Shown here piece after piece: positions 35,106 to 46,100 of a stretch of 64,000 nt of DNA. Position 1 is the stretch's first letter. Every line of letters starts with the position of its first letter. The stretch comes from Channallabes apus (Eukaryota > Chordata > Actinopteri > Siluriformes > Clariidae), in NCBI GenBank assembly GCA_030522415.1, contig CM060121.1:18256642-18320641 (forward strand), written 5' to 3'. The notes under the pieces were generated by a model. It searched no databases, was not told the origin of the DNA, and was given only the letters and a program-made list of their open reading frames with translations. The position numbers and the translations under genes were made by a program.

Positions 35106-36717
35106 CAGTGGTGTGAAAAACTATTTGCCCCCCTCCTGATTTCTTATTCTTTTGCATGTTTGTCACACAAAATGTTTCTGATCAAACACATTTAACTATT
35201 AGTCAAAGATAACACAAGTAAACACAAAATGCAGTTTTTAAATGAGGGGTTTTATTATTTAGGGAGAAAAAAAATCCAAACCTACATGGCCCTGTGTGAA
35301 AAAGTAATTGCCCCTGAACCTAATAACTGGTTGGGCCACCCTTAGCAGCAATAACTGCAATCAAGCGGTTGCGATAACTTGCAATGAGTCTTTTACAGCG
35401 CTCTGGAGGAATTTTGGCCCACTCATCTTTGCAGAATTGTTGTAATTCAGCTTTATTTGAGGGTTTTCTAGCATGAACCGCCTTTTTAAGGTCATGCCAC
35501 AACATCTCAATAGGATTCAGGTCAGGACTTTGACTAGGCCACTCCAAAGTCTTCATTTTGTTCTTCTTCAGCCATTCAGAGGTGGATTTGCTGGTGTGTT
35601 TTGGGTCATTGTCCTGCTGCAGCACCCAAGATCGCTTCAGCTTGAGTTGACGAACAGATGGCCGGACATTCTCCTTCAGGATTTTTTGGTAGACAGTAGA
35701 ATTCATGGTTCCATCTATCACAGCAAGCCTTCCAGGTCCTGAAGCAGCAAAACAGCCCCAGACCATCACACTACCACCACCATATTTTACTGTTGGTATG
35801 ATGTTCTTTTTCTGAAATGCTGTGTTACTTTTACGCCAGATGTAACGGGACACGCACCTTCCAAAAAGTTAAACTTTTGTCTCGTCGGTCCACAAGGTAT
35901 TTTCCCAAAAGTCTTGGCAATCATTGAGATGTTTTTTAGCAAAATTGAGATGAGCCTTAATGTTCTTTTTGCTTAAAAGTGGTTTGCGCCTTGGAAATCT
36001 GCCATGCAGGCCGTTTTTGCCCAGTCTCTTTCTTATGGTGGAGTCGTGAACACTGACCTTAATTGAGGCAAGTGAGGCCTGCAGTTCTTTAGATGTTGTC
36101 CTGGGGTCTTTTGTGGCCTCTCGGATGAGTTGTCTCTGCGCTCTTGGGGTAATTTTGGTCGGCCGGCCACTCCTGGGAAGGTTCACCACTGTTCCATGTT
36201 TTTGCCATTTGTGGATAATGGCTCTCACTGTGGTTCGCTGGAATCCCAAAGCTTTAGAAATGGCTTTATAACCTTTACCAGACTGATAGATCTCAATTAC
36301 TTTTGTTCTCATTTGTTCCTGAATTTCTTTGGATCTTGGCATGATGTCTAGCTTTTGAGGTGCTTTTGGTCTACTTCTCTGTGTCAGGTAGCTCCTATTT
36401 AAGTGATTTCTTGATTGAAACAGGTGTGGCAGTAATCAGGCCTGGGGGTGACTACAGAAATTGAACTCAGTTGTTATAAACCACAGTTAAGTTATTTTTT
36501 AACAAGGGGGGCAATCACTTTTTCACACAGGGCCATGTAGATTTGGAGTTTTTTTTCTCCCTTAATAACGTAAACCTTCATTTAAAAACTGCATTTTGTG
36601 TTCAATTATGTTATCTTTGACTAATAGTTAACGGTTTTGATGAGCAGAAACATTTAAGTGTGACAAACATGCAAAAGAAGAAATCAGGAAGGGGGCAAAT
36701 AGTTTTTCACACCACTG
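35106..36717 (-). mobile_element. Tc1/mariner element nested in Harbinger
   Basis: Termini CAGTGGTGTGAAAAACTATT and the exact inverse at 36698-36717, flanked by TA on both sides. Total 1612 bp, near the standard full Tc1 size. The two termini are almost identical, so the insertion is comparatively young. Confidence 0.95.
35320..36342 (-). pseudogene. Tc1 transposase with a single in-frame stop
   Basis: The frame runs 341 codons from ATG at 36342 to the stop at 35320. It is broken by one TAA at about 35869-35871, just after the first catalytic motif WTDETKV. Before the stop are a paired-type helix-turn-helix region (KGYKAISKALGFQRTTV) and a GRPTK motif. After it are GGGSVMVWGCFA, LQQDNDPKHTSK and [14 protein letters not shown]. 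The three acidic residues follow the DD34E spacing. No frameshift is needed, so only this nonsense codon prevents a full-length product. Confidence 0.92.
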
Positions 36718-36784
36718 TATATTCATCACAATCGAAAATATTTTTGTTTTTAGAATATTTATTAGTGATGCATGCAATGATTAC

Positions 36785-37063
36785 ATTCATTCATTTTCTA
36801 TACCGCTTAATCCTGTGTTCAGGGTCGTGGGGGACCTGGAGCCTATCCCAGGAGACTTCGGGCACTAGGCGGGGTACACCCTGGACAGGGTGCCAATCCA
36901 TCGCAGGGCACACACACATACACCCCCAATCACACACTACGGGCAATTTAGGAACGCCAATTAGCCTAACCTGCATATCTTTGGATTGTGGGAGGAAACC
37001 GGAGTACCAGGAGGAAACCCACCAAGCATGGGGAGAACATGCAAACTCCATGCATATAGTTAA
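36785..37063 (-). mobile_element. tRNA-derived SINE inserted in Harbinger transposase
   Basis: Inverse SINE: TTCTATACCGCTTAATCCTG at the left (3' tail), GGCACTAGGCGGGGTACACC, then GGGAGAACATGCAAACTCCA. The head is truncated. GCATGCAA occurs at both sides (about 36771 and 37064), a possible short target duplication. Confidence 0.8.
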
Positions 37064-37883
37064 GGCATGCAAAGCGCCTCTTAAGAACTCCATTTAAACG
37101 CTCAATTGCACATCTTTCTCTGCAATGAGCAGTGTTGAAGCGTGCCTGCGCCGGTGTATTTGCTGTTAGAAATGGAGTCATCAGCCATGGTAGGAGTGGG
37201 TAAGCACTGTCTCCTAATATTATGCCACCCGGTCGTTTGGTTTGGAAGTCTCTATATAGAGCGCTCTCCCTCAGGATGCGTGCATCATGGACAGACCCAG
37301 GCCACTTCACAAAGCAGTTGGTGATGATGAGGTCAGCATCATACACAAGTTGGACACTGATGCTGTGCCTCCCCTTTCTGTTTATAAACTCTCATTCATT
37401 CTCAGGAGGTGCTTGTATATGCACATGTGTGCAGTCGATTGCTCCAAAAGTATTGGGCATATTCCCCAAAAGAAAAAAGCTGCACTTGGTCTGGGCAATC
37501 TGGTTTTCCTTTGGAAAAGAAACTAATTCATTGACCAGGCTGGCCAGTGCGATTGACACATCTCTCACCACATCACACACAGCTGATTTCACCACTCCCA
37601 TATAGTCACCAACAACTTGATAGAAAGTCCCACATGCATAAAATCGGAGAGCAATGAGGATCTGGTCGTCCACAGACAGACCGTGACTCCTTTGGGTTCT
37701 CTGTTGAAGTTTTTGCCTGAGAAGATTCACAAGGTACTCTATCAGCCTTCCCAAAGCGAAACCGGACATACAGCTCCTCAGTGGTGTATTGCTCCAGTGG
37801 CTTGGTACGTTCAACATACATCCTTTGACAGTATCCTCTCCTGGCAAAGTGGTGGTGGCGGTGGACAACACCTGCCATTTCAC
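36966..37883 (-). pseudogene. Harbinger (HARBI1-like) transposase, frameshifted and truncated
   Basis: Minus-strand segments in changing frames spell a DDE_Tnp_4-type transposase. They include SVDDQILIALRFYACGTFYQ, then GAIDCTHVHIQAP with the first Asp, then KWPGSVHDARILRES with the second, then GDSAYPLLPWLMTPF, and HCRERCAIERLNGVLKRRF with the Glu. Frame changes occur near 37740 and 37395. The C-terminus is cut at about 37064 by the SINE. Confidence 0.88.
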
Positions 37884-38051
37884 TGTCTCTCTGTGAATTC
37901 TCTGAGAAAGGCTGATTTATATGACTGTGTAATTGCTCTTTTCAAACAAATCTATTACAACTGATTAGTTTTGGCTTGTGTTCAATTGATGTAATTGGAC
38001 CCAAGGCCTATAAATGATGAACAATGTTCACTATAGTAAAGCAACGGAACC

Positions 38052-38789
38052 ATGGACTCAAGAAGCTGTAACTTCACTGCTGCTGAAACCAATGCACTAC
38101 TAGAGGGTGTTCGGTGCCATTATGGAACAATAGTGGGAAGTTTTAATTCTGCTAAGGATATCAACAAAAAGAAAAATTATGTTTGGATTTTAATCACAGA
38201 AAATGTGAATGCCATAGGGTCTGGCCAGAGGAGGACCACAGACCAAATCAAATTGCGGTGGAAGAATCTTAAGGCCAGGGCAACAAAGGACCATGCTGAA
38301 GCCAAAAACCCATAAACAGGCAACAATCCCTTTAAGAGGGGAGATTACACAGATGTGGTCCTCGACATCATTGGAGGTGAGAAGTCGCAAGCTCTCCCTG
38401 GTATTCAAGGTGTTGTAGGGGATGGCGAGCCTTGGATTGAGGAGGAGGAGGAGAATATGCCAGTTCCTCCTGAGGCTGATCCAGTGAGTGTATTTATATT
38501 GAATCTCAGCTCTGTTCCTGAGGAAGAAGCTGGATCCTCATTGGTTGAGCCAGTGGTAGTTGCCACAGGATCTCAGAGGAAAGGCTTGAAGCGCCCTTCA
38601 TCAAACAAAGATGATGATTACAAGGCACTTTTGCAAAAAGAGACTGAAAGGCCAGAAGCACAGCTTCGTCTGGCAGAGGAACAACTGACTCTGACCAAAC
38701 TGCAGCAAACCAAGGCCAGACTTGAGATCTGCCTCCTAAAGGCTATGCTCAGACAAGCTGGTCTCTCCACATCAGATGAGGAAGTCTGA
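38052..38789 (+). pseudogene. Harbinger Myb/SANT-like protein with one in-frame stop
   Basis: A 246-codon frame is broken by a single TAA at 38313-38315. The N-terminal half has a trihelix/Myb-like domain (FTAAETNALLEGV near residue 9, QIKLRWKNLKARA near residue 67). The C-terminal half has acidic stretches and a coiled coil (about 190-235, LRLAEEQLTLTKLQQTKARL). In active Harbinger elements the Myb-like partner carries the transposase to the nucleus and the element ends. It starts about 170 bp from the divergent transposase start. Confidence 0.85.
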
Positions 38790-39259
38790 AATTATTGTGG
38801 AGTATTTGACATTAAGTCTTTATTCTTATTCAATACATCTATATTTGTAACTTGTTATAAATATCCTCAATGTACAATGTTTGTGTTGTAGGTCTCAGAT
38901 GAGCGGACTGCTGGAAGAGGATGGGGTGGTTTTTTTTTTGTTTTTAGTTTTTTTTTTTTTAATGGTGTGTGTTTTCATTTCAAATAAAAATAAACTTATA
39001 TTGACCCCACACTGGCTCTTGCTCTTTACATATCTATAGTTCTACATTGTGATTTCCTATACTGTTTGAGCACTGGTTATCCAGATTTGGTGATCCTGAA
39101 AAGTTCCTATGCGGATCAGATTGATCCAATCCGATGTTGCTTTGAAAAACTGGCTCAAAAGTAAGATGGATTACGTGATCACGGATCGCAAAAAAAGGAT
39201 TACTAAATCCGGATCAATTTTATCCGGATTAAACCTTTTGAATAACCGTGCGCAGGAGT

Positions 39260-40172
39260 TCCTTTACTTTCCTCGACTAGATTAGTTAGAATCCTGATCC
39301 ACGCTTCACTCCAGTAGGTGGCGGTGATGCACTTTTACGTTGCTCGGCAGCTCCCATAAAACAGACGACGAAAGGTTTAACGCCAGCTGCCAAAAAACAC
39401 CAAATAAGAAGAAACAACGAAGAAGAAGACGAAAGGTTTAAGGCATAAAATGGCACACTCTGTGGTAGCAAAGAGGCTTACATTTGGAAGCACGTTTTAA
39501 GCATTTATTTAGACGTTTAGGTTGACTTTGTCCTATAGCGAGCTTAGTTTAAAAAAAACAACAACAAAAAACAGTTCATTAATTAAATAATAAAGTAACT
39601 GCAACCACTGGTCAATGATAGCTTAATATTAAAATAAAATCATCCAGCTACATTATATATTTCCCTAGCACACATCTTAGAAATCAACTGTTCACTTAAT
39701 CAACTGTTTTGATTCTTAATCCAGCAAATTGCAAAATGTTATATAGGGAAAAGATAAGAATGTAAATGACAACTTTGAATAAAACACTTTTGTAAGTCGC
39801 TCTGGATAAGAGTGTCTGCTAAATGCCTAAATGTAAAAGAATAACTATTTCATTTTGAGTAAATGTGACACATTTACATAAGTATTCACGATAGACATTA
39901 GCTACAAACGTGTCTAATTCTAGCAGGTACTGGATAGTTGGTTTAATCTGTTTATTGCTCATTATATAAACAATATTACAAAAAGGGCAGAAAGATTTTG
40001 TGCGAAGTGTTTATTACTGCAAACTCATTCATTTTCACCGTATGCATCTTAGCAGAATCAAGCTACAGTATAAGTTAACTCTTATTGTAACAGTCTAATT
40101 CCATTAAGCCGCTCTTTTGTCAAGTTATGTTATTAAAGATATTTAGCACAGCTACTGATGGCTGAGGTAACA
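39260..40172. other. mcm5-gcat intergenic remainder
   Basis: AT-rich with a V-SINE tail fragment at 39790-39836 (GTCGCTCTGGATAAGAGTGT). No gene is seen. Confidence 0.6.
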
Positions 40173-43100
40173 TTAAGATATGACTCCATGCTTTCGGCCA
40201 GTCTGTATGAAGGCGTCTACAGCACGATCGATGTCTGACTCAGTGTGTGCAGCCGAGATCTGAACCCGGATACGAGCTTTTCCTTTGGGCACCACAGGAT
40301 AGGAGAATCCAATCACATACACACCTGATGGAAAAAAAAGTGAAAGAAAAAAATACTGGCTTAAATGAACAGTGTGTTTCAGGTCCATCATACAGTCACA
40401 TTTTTATTTATATTTCAGTGTTTTTGTTAAATAATCTGTAATTAATTGGCAATTATAACACTCAACAGGACAGCTTTAAAATAAAAAGTGAAAATAAAAT
40501 TACAGAAAGCTATTAAATCTGACTGAGGTCTTACCCAGTTTCAGCATGTCATCAGCCATAACGGAAGCCAGACGAGCATCTCCGAGCATTACAGGACAGA
40601 TTGGATGAGCTGTGCCTGCAATGGTGAACCCAGCCTGTGTCATCCCGTTTCTAAACCTTGTGGAAATAATCAGAGACATGCTTTCATTTACAGTGGTAAA
40701 CGTGTTACAGAAACTCCGCAATGGGACTGAACAATTTGACACAAGAACATTTGAAGTAAAATGTCTCATTGTTTGATCAGCTTAGGGATCATTATGTAAC
40801 AGGTACATGGCAGATTTTCAGAATGCTTATCTTTCTGCCACTATGAGATAAACCCTAGCCTGTGCAACCCTCCCAGCAGAGCTCCTGCTCTACCATTTAA
40901 TCCTACAGTAAACTCCTACCTCATGGTTTTGGCAGCCATGCTCTGTGCAATTTCATTGGATGCCAGCAGTAGTTCCACTGCACGAGTAGCAGAGCCCACC
41001 ACCGGAGGGGGTAGGGAGTTGGAAAAGAGGTAAGGACGAGAGCGCTGCCTGAGTAGGTCAATTAAAGGTTTTGGTCCGACCGTGTAACCACCTGAAAGAA
41101 TGAAGGACACCTTAAGGCTTAGTTATATATTTATACGGCATATCAAAAACAAACATTAAAACAGTCTGCATAGTCAACACTTGACTGTCCAAAAATTCTA
41201 TTTTTACACTGAATGGCGATACACAAATTATATCTCTGTACTTTCTATGAAGTGGATAAAGTAGTTTTCTACAAAGGAAGACTGTAGAGCCCAGAGATGA
41301 CATAGAGAAATAAATACATATTGAGGCAACACTTTATTTCAGTAAACACTAAAAATACTATTGCATGTGCACAAGATAGAATTTAAGCGTTGATTAATTC
41401 ATGCAACATACAATGATCAGTCACTAATATAAAAACCACCAAGGTTTTTGGGTTTCATTGTGCTGTGGTGTCAGGCACCAGGATGTGGAGCCTCTGTGGA
41501 TTGGAGTTATTTGTCTCAATTGGACTGAGATCTTGGGAGGATGGAGGTTGGGTTTTGACAGCCTTGGGTAAGTCTTTCTTTGCCTACTGGGCCCTGTGGA
41601 TGGCAGGCTGTGGTGCACTGGGTGTTCTGATCCCTTTCGTTCTGCTGCATTGGCAGGGTGTCCATGACCCTGTCGCCAGTTTGCTGGTGTATAGTTGGTG
41701 ATTAATGTTGTTCAGTTCACCTGGTGGTGTTAGTGTCACAATATCACAAAAACAAACTATCGTTTACTCTGTCACAATGTATAGGCATTTTTTAAGATTC
41801 ATTTTAGATTGGGGAGGCAATATGGAGTTGCTAGTCAATGCACTGTTATTAATTAGAGCATCGTAACAAGAGCTGTAGTTTTAGAGTTGCTCTGACCAAA
41901 TAATGTAGCCTTTACAATTTGGTCCTTGTCAGAGGTACTCAAATATATACGCTTGCCTATTTTTTCTACTTTCAAATCATATATAAATAGATTTATAAGG
42001 TACTAACCAAAACGATTTTAGTATTCACTATGCACATGTGCGAATGAACCCAAAGTTGTAGCAACACTTACCGGCTGCACCTCCAAGAGCTTTTCCAAGA
42101 GTGGAATTCACTATGTGCACTTTATCCATCACTCCCAACAGCTCATCCGTACCTCTAGGTAAAAATATAATTCAGATATTAACTAAAATATAAAATATAA
42201 CTAAGATATTAGACTAAACCTTAGTATGCACCACACACTGTAATGGGAAATGTTCATTGTGTCTTCCTGTGTGTATGATAAGGAAAGTATTTTAGTTTTA
42301 GGATTGACCTTGGGAGTGTGAGTTTATGTTCATGCAAGACAAGGAAGGTTTCTGTGTGGGAAGCGAAAGGGGAGTCAGGACAAAAGTATGAAATGTGCCA
42401 CCACAATTTCTTGGTGTCAAGAAGTGGGATTCCGCTCTGAGAGACTCTGGGATTTTCCTAGGTGGAATTGAGGATGCACATCCTGGAGCATTTGGAGCAT
42501 ATCCAGCAATTAAAGCAGCAGCTTAATGTCTACTAACAAATAAACAGAACTTGTATGCTTAAAATGTTATATCCCACAGGTCTCCAAGATTTACAGGTCA
42601 TTTCTCTACCCCAGAGGAGAGACCAGCATGGAGGAAGGCGAGCTGTGTGGTAAAAGAAGGGGTATAGTATGGTCCCAATGAGTATGCCACAAACAAAGTA
42701 GGTAGCGGTGTCAAAACCTGTTAAAGTGTGCATCCACTTCCACAAAGACTCGGATTTCATCGAGTTAACACCAAGTGAAGGGAAGTGCTACCGTTGAATT
42801 GTAGCTGATGTTCTCTAAATGGGTAGAGGCTTTTCCAACAACAAAAAAAAAAAAAGATGTTAGTGCAGTAGCAAAAGCATTACTGACCGAAATCATTCCA
42901 CGATAAGGAATTCCCCCCCCCCAAAAAAATAAATAAATAATTGTACAGGTCCTTCTAAAAAAATTAGCATATTGTGATAAAGTTCATTATTTTCTGTAAT
43001 GTACTGCTAAACATTAGACTTTCATATATTTTAGATTCATTACACACAACTGAAGTAGTTCAAGCCTTTTATTGTTTTAATATTGATGATTGTGGCATAC

Positions 43101-46100
43101 AGCTCATGAAAACCCAAAATCCCTATCTCAAAAAATTAGCATATTTCATCTGACCAATAAAAGAAGTGTTTTTAATACAAAAAAAAAAAAAAGTCAACCT
43201 TCAAATAATTATGTTCAGTTATGCACTCAATACTTGGTCGGGAAGCCTTTTGCAGATTCTTGTGTCTTGTGTCTCTCAACTTTCTCTTCACAATATCCCA
43301 CAGATTCTCTATGGGGTTCAGGTCAGGAGAGTTGGCAGGCCAATTGAGCACAGTAATACCATGGTCAGTAAACCATTTACCAGTGGTTTTGGCACTGTGA
43401 GCAGGTGCCAGGTCGTGCTGAAAAATTAAATCTTCATCTCCATAAAGTTTTTCAGCAGATGGAAGCATGAAGTGCTCCAAAATCTCCTGATAGCTAGCTG
43501 CATTGACCCTGCCCTTGATAAAACACAGTGGACCAACACCAGCAGCTGACATGGCACCCCAGACCATCACTGACTGTGGGTACTTGACACTGGACTTCAG
43601 GCATTTTGGCATTTCCCTCTCCCCAGTCTTCCTCCAGACTCTGGCACCTTGATTTCCGAATGACATGCAAAATTTGCTTTCATCTGAAAAAAGTACTTTG
43701 GACCACTGAGCAACAGTCCAGTGCTGCTTCTCTGTAGCCCAGGTCAGGCGCTTCTGCCGCTGTTTCTGGTTCAAAAGTGGCTTGACCTGGGGAATGCGGC
43801 ACCTGTAGCCCATTTCCTGCACACGCCTGTACACGGTGGCTCTGGATGTTTCTACTCCAGACTCAGTCCACTGCTTCCGCAGGTCCCCCAAGGTCTGGAA
43901 TCGGTCCTTCTCCACAATCTTCCTCAAGGCCCGGTCACCTCTTCTCGTTGTGTAGCGTTTTCTGCCACACTTTTTCCTTCCCACAGACTTCCCACTGAGG
44001 TGCCTTGATACAGCACTCTGGGAACAGCCTATTCGTTCAGAAATTTCTCTTTGTGTCTTACCCTCTTGCTTGAGGGTGTCAATGATTGCCTTCTGGACAG
44101 CAGTCAGGTCGACAGTCTTACCCATGATTGCGGTTTTGAGTAATGAACCAGGCTGGGAGTTTTTAAAAGCCTCAGGAATCTTTTGCAGGTGTTTAGAGTT
44201 AATTAGTTGATTCAGATGATTAGGTTAATAGCTCGTTTAGAGAACCTTTTCATGATATGCTAATTTTTTTAGATAGGGATTTTGGGTTTTCATGAGCTGT
44301 ATGCCACAGTCATCAATATTGAAACAATAAAAGGCTTGAACTACTTCAGTTGTGTGTAATGAATCTAAAATATATGAAAGCCTAATGTTTGTCAGTACAT
44401 TACAGAAAATAATGAACTTTATCACAATATGCTAATTTTTATATCCATGATCTGCACACACACACACACACACACACACAGAGTGGCTTGCAAAAGTATT
44501 CGGCTCCCTTGAACTTTTCCACATTTTGTCACATTACAGCCACAAACATGAATCAATTTTATTGGAATTCCACATGAAACACCAATACAAAGTGGTGTAC
44601 ACATGAGAAGTGGAACGAAAATCATACACGATTCCAATTTGTTTGGTTATGTTGTCCCAAGGACAAAACGGGGGGAAATATGATGAAAATTATTAATTGT
44701 GCCTTCCTGAGTGGGTGGGTGTGGGTGTGTGTGTGATAAGAGAAAAAATGAGCGTGTTCATGCAAGACAAAGAAGATTTTGAAGATTATCTGCCTGGGAA
44801 GTGAAATAGAAGTCAGCATAAAGTATGGGTCATTCTACAGATAAGGTGGAATTCCTTGAAATGTATTTTTTTCTTTCACACCTACAACTTCTTTAAAAGC
44901 AAGAACTTACTATTAATCTTTATGAATCCACAAAAAGTGAGCTTAATATTTTTAAAAATACATTTAATTAAACAACTAATATGTTATGACACCAACACAC
45001 TGGTGTTACCTATTATCTTAACATTATTTTTTTTCTCATTACAGAGAACACTTGTATATTTAGTTAGGCAGAGTAGATGAATGATAAGACCAAAAATTAC
45101 TTAATTATTTATATATTTTAAATACAATTGCATGTTTTTAATGTGGTGTGATGGTTTAAAAAATACAGTTATAATATCACACCACAGTAAAAGCATTTAG
45201 TAACACCAATGACACAGGGAAACACCAATGATGAGTAGGTCATTTAAAACATTATACTTTTTAAATTTACATTCCAGTTAATTTAAAATATTGAGTTTTA
45301 ACTGGTCAATTTCAACTCCTCATTCTTTCATTATTTTGCATCAGCAAAATTAAGTGACCATTTTTGTAGAATGATTTATATGCTTTGTCATATAAAATAA
45401 TCCTCTATTATAAAAAAAAGAAAGAAAAAAAGAAGGGATGATGCTTTTCCAATTCGGACCTGTTGCAACAGTTTCCTACTTTTTTCTACCTACTCTGATG
45501 ATTGGGAATCCAATCCATTTTGATTCATACACATTCACATTCCATACAGCTTTACACAATCAAAAGAATTATTTGAGACAATGACAATTGCTAAAAGCGC
45601 TATACAAATAAAACTGAATTCAATTGATGATTGATCTTTTTAATAAATTTCTACCACAACACATACAAGCTTTGTATGAAGAATATTTATTTTAAACAGT
45701 ACATGGCAGATGATTCCATGTAACGTCTTCTACTCACCGTCCACGAGAACCCAAGAAACCTGTTGCATGGCATTCGTCGATAAAGACCAACGCTCCATAC
45801 TGCTCAGCAAGATCACAGATACCCACCAGCGGAGCCACATCACCATCCATAGAGAACACTCCATCAGTTACCACCAGCCTGAGGCGGCAGGACTATATGT
45901 AAAAAATAAGACATGCAGTGCTGTGAAAAAGTATTTGCCCCTTCCTGATAATTTTTTTTTATTTGATTGAGATCACCAAACAAATTTTAATATTACACAA
46001 AGATAACCCAAGAAAATATAAAGTGCAGGATTTACTGCAGTTTAATATACCAGATTTTTTTTTTTAATGTTACTCATTTGATCAGGTTTGAATGCAGATT

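Larger units (their letters stand above)
34580..39250. mobile_element. PIF/Harbinger element, two-gene, degenerate, with nested insertions
   Basis: Both flanks are rich in inverted GGATTA/GATCCGGAT-type motifs with TTCAAAAG near each outer edge (about 34592 and 39238 inverse). Inside lie divergently transcribed genes: a DDE transposase on the minus strand and a Myb/SANT-like protein on the plus strand, the standard PIF/Harbinger arrangement. A Tc1 element (35106-36717) and a SINE (36785-37063) are inserted in its left half. The exact ends and the 3-bp target duplication could not be fixed. Confidence 0.8.

Noticed and set aside
41410..41760. ORF of 78 codons rich in Trp and Leu in a gcat intron
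   Set aside because: The surrounding sequence looks like an interspersed repeat and the ORF has no domain or conservation evidence.
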